Source: Gracilaria gracilis
Lineage: Eukaryota > Rhodophyta > Florideophyceae > Gracilariales > Gracilariaceae
Length of the DNA: 64,000 nucleotides
Assembly (NCBI GenBank): GCA_030374805.1
Contig: JARGSG010000013.1
Location: 372,001 to 436,000, forward strand
Direction: 5' to 3'
The notes below the pieces were generated by a model. It saw only the letters and a program-made list of their open reading frames with translations, was not told the DNA's origin and made no database searches. Both the position numbers and the translations under genes were made by a program. This document shows, one piece after another, positions 11,431 to 22,900 of the stretch; within the stretch, counting starts at the first letter, position 1, and each line of letters starts with the position of its first letter.

Positions 11431-12243
11431 GGAGTTTTCTTCTTCGACGGTGAAAGAAAGTCTTTAATTGGCGCGTATACCAGGCTAACGTGTAGTGTTG
11501 TGAGTGTGGTAGTGCAGCGTTTACGGAGAAAGGTGGCACTTTTTCGCGGCGTGTCGAAAAAAGTTTCTATCATCGACGAGTGATACCGTTTTCATTTTAT
11601 CGCGCTGTGTGGCGATCGGAGTTTCGTGCCCACTTGTTGATCTCTTCTAGTGCCATGGTGTTGAACATAACTTGGACTCGAGCGACAGGCGTTCCGGAAC
11701 TCACGCAATGTTTTATATGGCTGTTAGTAGCACAAAGCTTTGGTTCATTGTTTGAATTCTGAATGACGTGTCTGAACATCGAAAAGAACATCTTTTGCTA
11801 GCGGTGGAGATACGGGATGTTAGTTGAGATTGTACAGTTTCGATGTCGGATGCACATTGCTTTCGATGTCGGATGCACATTGCTTTGTGTTCATCGTTTA
11901 GGTAGTATAGCGAGTGTAATTGTGAAACACTGCCTGAGCATTGCGGGCTCGAAAGGAGATGATTCCCTAGTTCCGCGTGTGCATCACACAGGTTGGCAGA
12001 CTTTGGTGCCGTGTTTATGAGTGGTGAGGAAGAAGAAGGAGACAATGACTTGTACTTCCTTAACGTTGGGACCTCAAAACCGAGTTGAGCTACTTTTGTT
12101 TGTATTTCTATGTGTAAAGAGGGCGTTTTTGAATGTTAGGTACCTGTTCAATCGATGAGGTGCACACACAGTATACAATGTAGTTTGGTTCACTTATGTT
12201 TGTCCAAGCTTATGACGGGGACGTAGAGTTCGATCACTATCCA
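11431..12243. other. Intergenic; 23-bp tandem duplication
   Basis: No gene is seen. A 23-base unit beginning TTTCGATGTCGG occurs twice in direct tandem at 11838-11860 and 11861-11883 with no mismatch. The rest probably holds the flank of the pogo relic and the 3' region of the minus-strand gene ending at 12244. Confidence 0.5.
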
Positions 12244-14032
12244 TCAGTTCACATTCGGATCTAGACCATGCCCGTTGCTACTCTGCCCGGCATCTGTGTC
12301 TAACAACAACTCCCCACCCCACGGGTCAACCACGTCATAATGTCCAGTCATCGTCATCTTGAAACCAGGTTTCACGAACTGCCGAATATTAGTCTTGCTC
12401 GGTCCGTTCATCAACTTGGAACCGCTTGCGTCCGTATAGAAAGTTCCGTTGACAGAGCGGCCGCCGTAAATGTCGCGTAGCGGGAATATACAATGATCTT
12501 CACCGAATTCAAATTCGCGGAAGCGAACCAGGCGGGAAGATCCGTCGTGTCTGGTCATATGACCATCCCTCATATGCCCGAGGTTCACACTTTCGTCAGC
12601 CCTTTGGGGCGAGACAATACCGGTGATAGGGTTTCTCATGTCCATGTTCAGCATACCGTGATACCCGCGAGGTGAGCAAATAGGATTCGTCGTCCACTCT
12701 TCGTACTTGCCTCGCATCAGTTCGTCGTTGTACTCGTATGCGGGGTTAAGAGAGTTGACATCGATGACATTGACGGAACGCTTGTTGGTTGCGTGTTCGT
12801 TCTCTCGAAGCTTGAGTCTCATATCTTCCTCTTCTGCCGTCAGGCCCATGAACCCGCCTCCCCTCTTTCGCGTCCCTGTGAATCCAAAGGAGCCCTTGTG
12901 AGTTATGTCGGCCAGAAGCTCTTTCGTTGTTGCATCAGCAACAGCGAAAATGATGGAGTGATATCGAAGTTCTACTCGTCGCAGCGCAGAAGTCTGTGCA
13001 TGGATACAGTAACAGACGTAGTACGATCCTGCTCGGAACACCGTGCACTTGAAGCCCTCATGTGACTCGTCTTCGTTGTTATTCTTCCAAGGTGTGTACC
13101 CAAACCTGGGGGCATAGTTCATCAAAACAAGTGGAGACGATCCATGCTCATGATCATATGCGCTGCGGTAAACAGAGGAGAAGACGAAAAGAAACAGTGC
13201 GTTAGTTTTTTGCAGTAAGATATGAAAGCATAGCATCTTATGAAGATGAGAGAACTTACCACCAGTAACATGGATCCCATTGAGGATGCCAAGTGGGCCA
13301 CATCTTTCCACTCACATCTGAATCTGATACATCTGTTTCGGGGGTCACCCACATACCGTGTAACGCATCGGGACATCGTTTGTTCGGAAGAATGGCTTCC
13401 ATCACTGCAGATGGGTTAACGGGCGGCTTTGATGGTTGTCCATCACTTTCAGCAATCATAGCATACCACCCTCCCACAACCTTCACTCCTGAGATATTCT
13501 GCTCGATCCAGTCCTGGGATGGGAGAGTGGCACTGCCTTTTGCGCCTCTCGAAAATATGTACGCGCGATTCGGAAGCCATTTCGAATCGTTCTGGTGCAC
13601 GCCATACACAAACTCGTTCTCGAGACCATCGAATCGTTCCGCCCAGCTCTCGCTCGTCCACCCTGGAAGAGTTGCTGGGGGATAGTCGCGATTATAAGAC
13701 ACTCCAACAATCAAATAAATTTTTGCGTCGCGATGAAGGTTGAGGCGGATGAAGCTGTCTGTGGCTGGTTGTTTGTAATTCGAAGCATAGAACCAGTCCA
13801 GGCCGCTGTAGATCATTGAGGATTCATCAGAAACGGGGGCGAATCGGTGCGTGCTGTATCGCGGGTAGTACACTGCATCTGTTCGGTCTCGACCGGTCAG
13901 AATTGTCCATGACGACACAAGCACAGGGTTTAAGGTGGAGGAGTAGGCTGGATGATCCGCACATGTTAGAGGTGTGGATCGTACGAATGTGACGAGAAGG
14001 GCAAGAGAGAGCAAGAAGAGAAATCCCGTCAT
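12244..14032 (-). CDS. Large secreted protein of unknown family, two exons
   Basis: Exon 1 is 14032-13260 and exon 2 is 13162-12244. The 97-nt intron 13163-13259 has GTAAGT at its start and TTTACCGCAG at its end, and the phase matches (TG joined to C), giving 563 residues. I chose the ATG at 14032 because it gives a textbook signal peptide (MTGFLFLLSLALLVTF...), while the upstream extension has no ATG. The mature protein is Trp-, Tyr- and Asp-rich with no helix after the signal, so an extracellular or wall location is likely. No catalytic motif is recognised. The GH16 gene starting at 16520 lies on the same strand upstream, so a role in cell-wall galactan turnover is plausible by position only. 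Confidence 0.8.
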
Positions 14033-15460
14033 GATGCCTCTTTGGATAGAATAGCTGGGCAGAGAGGTAGGCGCTCTCAAGAGAAGATGGTGTCTTCGAG
14101 TACTTGTACCTTCGTAGTTTGACCGGCACGACAGAGAGCGTAACCCTGCCTAATGACCTTGCAACAGGAGCATCGATAGCGAGAAGTTATGATTTGTGAC
14201 CATTAGCAAGAATGAATGAAGGACTGCAGTCGTACCCATTTGCCATTTGCGCGCGAGCTGAGACAAAGAAGCAAGGCATTGTTTCCAGAGCTGTTGAGGA
14301 CCCTCACTACAGCCAACACCGTAGCTATCTAGGGCACCTTCACGCCACTTTCTTCGTCTGCGGAGGCGTAAACTCCCTTTCTAAGTATAAATTTTTCCAC
14401 GTAGCGGCCCAGAACGCGCAGAAATCATTTCTCAGAATTGAGATAGTTGGTCGATGAAGGGACTCGAACGTTTGGGACTGGGAATGGGGGCCACAATTCA
14501 TGCCCTACGGGCTGCCTCACGTGATGAAAAGGCGTCTCATACGTAGTCCATGTCTGTAGAAAAAGAACTGCCTAGCATGACGGCATTTGCGTTGTTGCGC
14601 TAAGAATGGAAGAATTGGCACAATTGCAACCGTAGAAAGTAGAAAGTATCTTGGTGTCCTTGAAAATGTGTAGTCGTAAAGGATAATGGCTAGGACAAGA
14701 GGATACAAAACAAGCTTTCTCACACGCGGATATTCATTTGGCGACTTAATGTCTTCTTAGGTCACCGGGATGCTTTCAGGTATCCCAGGTTCCTCGAATT
14801 GTAGGTGCACAGCGCATTACACAAAGGAACAACGGGTCCACGTTATCGTCATTCGAGCTTTGAGCTGCTCCCAGGTTGGATACACAAGAGTCAGTCCGTT
14901 GTCGCAGAAGCTCAAATTCAAAATCGAACTTTTGTTTAATTCATCTCCGCGGTTCTGATTGAAAGCTAGGGCATTGGCGTCATTTATAGGAGTCAGGGGA
15001 AATTCGGTATGAAGAAGTCCAGGACGACAAAACTGCTGCGAATTCCAGTGAATATCCATATTTCGCGTCTCGCTCCCTCTGTTCTATCATCTTAGATAGA
15101 TGATTCATCTACCTTGTAAAAGTACAGTACGACCTTGAAAAGGAGGGGTTCCGTAACTTTTTGTCCGTCATTTTGCTGAAACCAGCAGGAGGATCAAACT
15201 AAAGGAATTTCAGAGGGCGAAAAGTACGGAAGGCTCGTCAAGAAACGAGAGATGTTGGAACCCTTCTACTTCTACTGTGTAACCGAAGCAATTCACCCAT
15301 CGTTCCAAGCCATCATATGTTTTAGAAGTTTTACATTCCCTGAGAGATGGCAACGTAGTCGTCCTTACACAAAGAAACAAAGAACGTACGCCATACTCAG
15401 ATCATGATGTCCTTCCCCACAAAGCTCTCTGTTTCAATCTCAGTCAAAAGCATTCATTCG
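14033..15460. other. Intergenic, no gene seen
   Basis: Only short frames. On the minus strand near 14450-14480 a box-B-like CGTTCGAGTCC occurs, but the surrounding bases do not fold into a tRNA. The stretch must hold the promoter of the gene starting at 14032 and the 3' end of the GH16 gene. Confidence 0.45.
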
Positions 15461-16520
15461 TCATTCGCGGGTCAGGAAAGAAGGGTGTTTTTTTAACAAG
15501 GGAATTAAGGAATTGTTCTTTACTTTCAGAATAATCTCGGCTAGAACAGAATTCGAACATCTAATGATGTCAAGCAAAACGATTAGTAATTAAAGGAGAA
15601 AAAGGTGAGTTGAATACCATTGGAAGACAATTCGGAAACCAGAAGAGCTCTTACCTGCGAGCCATCTGGTAACTACGGACGTAGAAAATGGGCCAGGCGT
15701 TTGGAAGCTTCTTTGCACCATACTGACCAGGCGTCCCAAACCAGTTCGGGAAGACCTCCGAATCAAGCTGGAGGTGTAGCGGAATATGGAAATCATTGTT
15801 CCTCTCTCTGCGTACTTCACGATCATTGAGATACCAAACAAGCACATCAGGCTTCCACAATAAACCTACCTTGATTTTCTCCTGACTCAGATCACGGCCA
15901 ACATCGATTTTAAGCGGGTTGGAGCGAACGTGTTGGCCATTGGGACCAGAGTAAACCAAAGTGTTCATGTTGAACTTGCGCTTGAAAGGAACAACAGAAC
16001 CGTCATAGATATCCGGAACCTTCTCGCTTGTGGAGTACTCGAAGACGTCGATCTCAGTGTCACGATGGTTGATAAACCAGAAAGCACAGCTGACGGGGCA
16101 GTCCATGAGCTTGCATGAAATCTCAAAGTAACCATATTTGCGTTTTTCGTTAGTGCGAATGAAACCAGTAGAATAATGGCGATTATTTCCAATTGGACGA
16201 CCCTGATTCTCTCGAAGATATGCTGGGGACGGACGTTCTTCCCTACTCTCAAGCCACAAGGCACCATCACGGATATAAACGTTGTTCTTGCTGAAGAAAC
16301 TGGGTTCGCGACCTACCCACAAAGGATTGTGTCGTACCCATTTTGTGGACGAGTACCAGTTGTTCGTGGGGTAAGCATCGAATTCATCGGACATGTTCCA
16401 ATCCATTACCCACTTCATGTTCTGCGGCAGCTCCTGCTGCAGATAGTGGGGAAGTGGGGTGTCCCGGTGAGTGGTGGACGGGTCGTATGGAAGTCGGGGA
16501 ACATCTCTCTGAACAGTCAT
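15461..16520 (-). CDS. Glycoside hydrolase family 16 enzyme (carrageenase/agarase/porphyranase-like)
   Basis: The main exon (16520-15655) encodes 288 residues plus a split codon. Catalytic residues sit in TEIDVFEY, giving the GH16 pattern E-x-D-x-x-E at Glu156, Asp158 and Glu161. FDAYPTNNWYSS, a GALWLESR strand and a KYGYFEISCK strand flank it as in galactan-active members. The exon ends at CAG/GTAAGAG. A second exon from 15560 after a TTACTAAT branch-like site and CATTAG would add about 33 residues and a stop at 15461, while a second acceptor at 15541 is also possible. The expected activity is cleavage or remodelling of sulfated galactan in the wall. I see no signal peptide at this ATG, so an upstream exon may be missing. 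Confidence 0.8.
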
Positions 16521-17713
16521 TGTTTGTCGTCGTTGTTGGGCTGCTTATGATTGTTTCTCTCACAAGGGAAATAGGAGTGAAGTGGTGTGGATGTTTCTGT
16601 CAAAGTGTGTTTGTGAGATGAATGGAGTTGGGGCTCAGAGACTAGCGGCTTTATAGAGGCGAGGTGAATGGCTATGGTTTCATTATCGATTTTTGATTGC
16701 GTGTGAGAAGAAGATGATGACGAGCACAAGGCGATTTGTTGTTCCCATCGCGGCTCTCAAAACGGTACACATCGGCGCTGGCATGGTTGAAGCGTTGTTC
16801 ATATCATAAGACCAAATCCCGCGACAAGCGAAAATGGTTGAGCACGTTTTGTACGACGAAAAGAAGGAAAACAAAACGCCGAAGATTGCAATAAACTGGG
16901 GCACTAAGCTGCGTCATGACGACGGGAAAGGGCGAATAGAGCTGTTGCGATGTGCCAGCTGGTCCGACATATTGGTGTTCACACGTGGAAAGTCGATTTG
17001 CTCAATGGAATGATTTTCCTGCCTGGAAGAAGAGCGTACACAATTGAGCGGTGGCGGTTTACGGTGAGAATGTTGCATTGATGTATGGCGACACGAAATG
17101 GAATAGGTCAAACACGATCGCGAAAAAGCGCTTTCTACGAGAATTGGAAGAGGAAGATGGGACATGGAGCACTGAAGTACAAGATAAATCTTGTTGCTGG
17201 CTGTGTTGCTAAATGGGTTGCGGAGGCAAGGAGGGAGGATACAGATATATGTTCACACGTTTGTTGAAAATGGTGCGTGATGCAAGAGCCGCCTGGCAGT
17301 GAATAGCGCCTATGCTTGTCTCGTTGGCTGAGATCAGAATGAACTCCTGGCTCCATTTCAACTGAAGCTTTCTGTTTGAATGACAAGAGGCAACAGGACG
17401 AGGTGATCTTCGGTTGCGTTCGACGTGGCATGCTCTCTTTGGGCGAATGAAAGCGACGCGTGCATGTGTGCAGTTTACGCATGCGTATAATTTGAAGGCG
17501 GAAGGTAGAACTAAAAAGTTTAGAAGTACGTTGGGTGTGACGTGAACGTTATATAACATAGCACATCAACGAGAAGCGTTAGAACTCGTCATCTAACGCA
17601 GAGAGTTTTGGTCAAGCGCGTGCATGTCGGTTGTTCTCCGACGGGCTCCTCTTCACTCGTATACTTGTGACCGACATTGGCTTAAAGCTTTACTCCTCTT
17701 AAACCCTTGTCGG
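16521..17713. other. Intergenic, upstream of the GH16 gene
   Basis: No gene is recognised. Frames are short and lack domains. The first 200 bases upstream of 16520 are probably the promoter and leader of the GH16 gene. Confidence 0.45.
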
Positions 17714-17926
17714 GGACATGGAATCTAGCTCTTCCATCCATCCACAAATTATAACTAAAAATCCACATTTCTCCAGCAGTGTGCGTTAAAAGTATTCAAA
17801 AATGTAGAAAGACATGGAATCGGCCGCTTCCATGTCTGAAAGTGCTTGCAGAACCTCATAGAAAATCTTTAAATTTTCTTCGCAGGAGAGACATGGAATT
17901 GGTCGGCGACGTAGAGTTCCAGGTCT
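17714..17926. repeat. Three successive palindromes built on GACATGGAA
   Basis: GACATGGAA followed by an inverted TTCCAT(G)TC occurs three times. The copy at 17715-17733 is imperfect. The copy at 17810-17837 has perfect 10-bp arms AGACATGGAA and TTCCATGTCT around eight bases. The copy at 17889-17926 has a 17-base loop and one mismatch in the arms. A further hairpin (GACCTGTCTC with GAGACAGGCC) lies at 18052-18080, inside the terminal repeat of the next element. They lie just outside and inside that element's left end. Confidence 0.65.
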
Positions 17927-18000
17927 GCCTGACAAGGGATAAAGGGCGAAGGAGCCTCGCCCGTTAAACCGGGACCACCCCTTAGATGAAGAATAATAAT

Positions 18001-18029
18001 GGGAGAATCCGAAAATTCCTATCGTTCCA
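18001..18029 (+). repeat. Left terminal inverted repeat
   Basis: 29 bases identical, inverted, to 27117-27145. Similarity continues weakly for about four more bases inward. Confidence 0.8.
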
Positions 18030-18200
18030 GACTACCAAATGGGTAGCTAGGGACCTGTCTCCGTCCAACCTGAGACAGGCCCACTACAGTTACACAAACT
18101 TTCATGTAACCAGAACGCTTTTTTTCCAGACATGCATATGTAGCGGTTCACTCCTCGTTTGGCCACCATCGCGGTAGGATGTCAGACCGTTTTCCCCAAA

Positions 18201-19139
18201 ATGCCTCTCTTTGTTAGACCCAAAACACACCGCCAGTACTTAAACTTTATTTGCAGCATGAACCGTGCGCATATGTCTATCAATGAGTTACTGAATCTTA
18301 GCAGCGAAGATCTCGGCTTTTACGAGGACGATGAATCAGGTGAAGATTGCGTTGATGTCAGTAATATTTCGCAAAATGAAAGAGAACCTATTCAAACACA
18401 AGACAACAAATCGCCACATTCCAAGCGAGGTGGAAAGGCTGCGGGCACTCAAAATTTCTCAAGCTCAGACGTTCAAATGCTTTTAGATTTAGTGGAAGAA
18501 CATGAACCGACCGGTAGCAATGGGTGGGCCAAAGTTTGTTCAGATTACAACAGGTACGCAGGCGACAATAATCGCCAAGAAAGAACCCAGCACAGTTTAA
18601 AAACAAAGTTTGACAAGATGCTATATGTTCAGAAACAAACCGGTGACCCCACATGCCCCCCAGCAGTTCGTAGAGCGAAAAACATACAAAAAGAGATTCT
18701 GTCTAAGATGGTTTCCTTAACCTACAACAGCAATTTGGAAGAGGTTGCGGCTATCACAGAGAAGCAACAACTCACAGGTACAGCAGAGAATGCAGTACAA
18801 CAAAACAAAAACGACTCACCCTTCATAACCCCTCCACCAAAATCCAGAAAACGACCGTTAATGAATCCCCGGGCTCCCATATCGAAACGTATGGAAATAG
18901 ATCTGCTGGAAGGCATAACACAGATGACCAAGGCGGTTGCAGACCTTGCTAAAGCTCAAGTTGACCGCGAGAAGGAGCAAGTAACAGTACAGGAAACCCT
19001 GCAAAAATCAATTGCCAGTGCCGTGGAAAAGAGTAACCGTAGCTTGCTGCATCAGGTTTCTCACATGGTCAAAGAAATTGTGGAAGAGGCGCTGCATGCC
19101 AAAGAAACCCGGGAAGAACAAGAAACAAACCAATCCTGA
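18201..19139 (+). CDS. SANT/Myb-like domain protein, likely transposon accessory protein
   Basis: A 312-residue frame from the ATG at 18201. Another start at the Met of MNRAHMSINELL is possible after an acceptor-like TTTATTTGCAG at 18257. An acidic N-terminus leads to a domain at about residues 80-155 with SSSDVQMLLDLVEEHEP, NGWAKVCSDYNRY and QERTQHSLKTKFDKML. This is the Trp-bearing three-helix SANT-like pattern (DUF6818 type) that is abundant in oomycete and algal transposon-linked genes. A basic patch (KSRKRPLM) and a C-terminal coiled coil rich in Glu and Lys follow. Harbinger elements carry a SANT/Myb-like partner that brings the transposase to DNA, and the position just inside a terminal repeat fits that job. 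The frame has no break. Confidence 0.75.
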   Translation: MPLFVRPKTHRQYLNFICSMNRAHMSINELLNLSSEDLGFYEDDESGEDCVDVSNISQNEREPIQTQDNKSPHSKRGGKAAGTQNFSSSDVQMLLDLVEEHEPTGSNGWAKVCSDYNRYAGDNNRQERTQHSLKTKFDKMLYVQKQTGDPTCPPAVRRAKNIQKEILSKMVSLTYNSNLEEVAAITEKQQLTGTAENAVQQNKNDSPFITPPPKSRKRPLMNPRAPISKRMEIDLLEGITQMTKAVADLAKAQVDREKEQVTVQETLQKSIASAVEKSNRSLLHQVSHMVKEIVEEALHAKETREEQETNQS

Positions 19140-19216
19140 ACAGCTGTAATTCACTTCTTGGTAGTTAGGCTGCGTCCATTGGATTCACAACGTGCTTGTA
19201 GTCGTGAAGAGCTGTG

Positions 19217-19263
19217 GGCAGCCCAAATCTGAGGCCGCACCTACAAGTGGTCAAAGGAATTGA
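19217..19263 (+). repeat. Diverged copy of a RAPTOR coding segment
   Basis: About 47 bases match 22430-22476 inside the RAPTOR copy. Both encode RPHLQVVKGIE in one frame, but the matching codons differ at third positions (ATT GAA against ATC GAG). That pattern points to a diverged paralogue rather than a recent local duplication. The flanking sequence around 19140-19640 has several coding-like frames but no intact gene. Confidence 0.55.
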
Positions 19264-19929
19264 AACTTCATCAAGCAACGGCATAATTGAGCAGTGGTTT
19301 CCGTCGTGAAGAGCTTGTCGGATTTGCAAGAGAAGCCTTTCTCCCAGACATGCAGAATGACGTGGAGCAGGTCAACATGCAAGATTACTCGTGTAAGACG
19401 TTCATGCGCTGTGGCCCTGAGATATCCAAATCCTGCACTGGGGCATCCATACGGGACGCTTGTAAAATGGAACCTTTTGGGTTCGTTGAACAAGTTACAC
19501 GCCACCGTCTACAACTTTGGCTACTACGAGCGTCAAGAGTGTCGAGAGCGTCAAGAGCTGTCTCCCCTGTCGTGTGGCACTAATCATTCCCAAGCTTACA
19601 TAGGAAAGCTACTGCTCTGCTCCGTTCTAAAGTGGTGCAAAGCTGCAATACATCCCGAAGATGTTCAGCCTTCTACGTCAGAAATGACTCCCAACTCCTC
19701 ATCAGCACCCGCGTCTTCACCAACACCGCACATCCAACGCATGCGGTTTCGCAGCCTCTACGCCTTCTCCACACATCATCTTCTCGTCTTACAGGAAGAT
19801 GACGTTGTTGTCCAGCAGTTCTCACCACAACAACCGACCGAGCACTCCCCGTCCGCGAGTAGGCCACCGCCAACTCCGCAACCTGCGCCCCCACTTAACC
19901 GTACAGCTACTGTAAACCGCGCGCTCAAC

Positions 19930-22900
19930 CCATGCCGTCTCACAGACCGAATCACGACAGCAAACGGAGTTTTGGTTCTCTGTCTCAACATGGGCGTTGA
20001 TCCCCCAGACGCTTCTCCTCTGAACCCACGTGCACGTCTCGAAGCGTGGACCGAACCCAGCTTGCAGAATACAACAGAGTCAATGCAACAGATTTCCACA
20101 ACGCTGAAGAGACAGTTTGAGAGCTTGCAACATAAAGCGCGGTATAGAGTCGCACCAGACCCTACTGTCGTAGAACTCAAACGCTTGTGCCTGTCTCGCA
20201 TCCTGCTCTGCCAGATACTCATGGTCATCCTCTTTGGTAATGGTTCGAGCTCGCCATGGAAAACATTCTTGTGCAGTTACCGACGATGATTGCCGACATG
20301 AATCAAAGTAAGGCCGTCCAGTCTTATCGCTTCATGCATCCAACGTCGTCTTCGTCATCTTCGTCATCGATTGCGCTGCGCCCGGGGATTTGTATACCTT
20401 CACCTCCACAGAACGTCCCTAGTTCAGGCACTGACTATAATCGGACGAGGTCGCCTTATCTGGATCGTCGCCAATTAATCGCCAGATCTATGCGGATATG
20501 CCAACAGCGCAGCCTATTGCTAACACCTCGCCAACGTATCGCTATCATTCTAATCCGTTTTTCCAACACCAATTTGGTTCGTTTGGTATATGGCTTGACC
20601 AAGGTCCGGCAAACCGCGGGCCACCTGAGCAGCTTCCAATGACTTTGCATAGCTTGCTCAGTCCAGGCGATCGTTTGCGTACCGTTCAGTTGCTTTCCCG
20701 CTATGTTCAGACAGGTGCCGACGCAGTTGATCGCACGCTTTCCGTTGGCATGTTTCCGTATGTGCTCCGACTCCTCCAACACCCGTCTAATATTGTGCGG
20801 CAAGAACTGGTCTTCATTTGGGGCAAGATTTTAGCTCTTGATGGCTCAGTTTGCTCGGATCTTATGGAAAAAAACAGGTACACGTACTTTTTGCAGTTTG
20901 TCGCCAAGCCACCAAATGGGGAGAACGAACCGAGGCCTGTGTACATTGCGGTCGCATTCTACATCTTGTCTATTATTGCAGCAGGCTATGCCGATCGTCT
21001 TCGGGAATGTAAGATAATTGAGTTGTGTCTAGAACGTTTGAATCACTCGAGTGCGTTTGTTCGGCGATGGGCATGTTTGTGCCTCATGGAGGTAATACTG
21101 CACAGTCGTCGGGAGGTGATATCTCAACTATTAGCGTGGAATAGCGTCTATCATTTGGGTCGTCTCGCATCGGAGGATGTAGCTGCGGATGTGAGAGCAG
21201 CCGCAACTGTTGCTCTTTCGACTATTATGAACGCCGTTTTCGAGGATTTGAATGACCCTGAAGGACAAAAGAGTTCGCACAACCACTCGCTGTCACAACC
21301 AATACCACCGGGGGAAAGCCAGAGGGACTACAACTCCATCGAAGAAAATGTTCCAAACAGAGAATTGTCTGCATCATTGTCTAGTTTGTCTGTGGAGCTC
21401 ACTAACCGTAATGAATGGGTGACGGGTCACAGTCCTCAAGAGAGGGCACACGCAGGACAATCGAGAGTGTCAGAAAGGAGCCTTCCTGCCCTTCGGGAAT
21501 TTTCATCACAAGAACAAGACGTGCTGCTTCTCATTGGCCAAAGAATTGCTCTCAACTTGGACACAGAGTGCAGGACGCTGGTACGGCGCGAAATCTCGGC
21601 AACTCTTTCGAAAGCTGTGTTGCGCAGACACGATAGCTTTCTCCGCGAAGCTTATTTTGTAGATATCGAGGGTGTGGACGGGATCGATACAAGTTCTGCA
21701 TCGCCCAGCTCAATATCAAGCCAGTGTGAGAATGCGTACAGGTTGATGTGGATATCGTTATCGGAACTGGCATATGACTCCCACCCGGTTGTAGCTGCTA
21801 TTGCTCGCGAGAGTGTGGATCTCATCTATGACCAACTTGACGGAATCACCATTCCTCGTGACCAATCTGCGAACCAGGGTTTCTTAGCCAAGACGGGCAC
21901 CTCGCCCAATTCGTATCCCGGGCGAAACCCTGCAGTACTGAAGTCTGATACGCGTGACATCCTTGGGCAGGCGCCTGGAAGTGGCTCAGTGAACCTGTTC
22001 AATCACGGGGGAAAGAATGAATGGAGCTCCTCGCAGCGAAATTCGCGCCCTCCACTATTTTTGACCGGGGCGGCGAATGAGCTGGAACGAGGATCACCGC
22101 CTCTGTTTCCGAGGTGCACGATGGCTGCATCGAGTGAGGGAAGTGATGCAGTCATTCTGATGAGAGCTGACTCACAGCCTTCCGAAGTACACAGCAGGGG
22201 GATGCAGAGAGAGACAGACAGAGCAAAGGGGAACACCAGCAGTGGCAGAATTCATGTTCGAGGAACAAGGGGGCACAGCTTTGACCTCAACGAGACGCCC
22301 AGGATACCAAGAAGCACCAGGTTTCCCAGGACAAACAGCGGGAGTCTGTTACCAAGTGCATCTGGCTCGGGAAGCGATTTGCGTGTGTTAGGGCGAGGTG
22401 GGGATAGTGTCAGCGATGCAAGTGCTGTCGGCAGCCCGAAGCACAGGCCTCACCTACAAGTGGTCAAAGGCATCGAGGCGTTCATTCGTAGCATTTCGCA
22501 GCAACTGCAATTTGGAGGGTTGTCTCCAAGTTCGTCTAACTCGGCTAATGTGTATAGCGCATCACGTGATGGTGACAGGGGCGGTGCGAGCGCAAGCAAA
22601 TCACCGCCACGGCCACCAAGGAGGAGTCACTCGTACCAGATTCTAAATACTCTGGATTCGCTGCCACCTACTCTGAAATCGGCGGTTTCGAGCGTGCGCG
22701 GAGAGCCTCGGGTGGCAGATAAGAGAAGAGGTAGGGATGGTGGAAGCAATGAGCTATTGAAAGAAGCGAATGGCGGGAAGGAACGGGGTGGATTGTATTT
22801 GTCGGACGCTGGGAACGCAACACTATCTCTGTTCGAATGGAGCTGCGCGCTTATTAATCGCGTGCAGTGTGACATTAGCACGGTGGACTGCGTGGCTGAG

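Noticed and set aside
11838-11883. 23-bp tandem duplication as a transposon target duplication
   Set aside because: The copies are adjacent with nothing between them, so plain local duplication.
14450-14500. Box-B-like CGTTCGAGTCC on the minus strand
   Set aside because: Neither a T stem nor an acceptor stem closes around it, so it is not a tRNA.
20300-20490. Intron from GTAAGG at 20307 in the RAPTOR copy
   Set aside because: No acceptor in the next 180 bases restores the downstream frame in phase, so a frame change is more likely.
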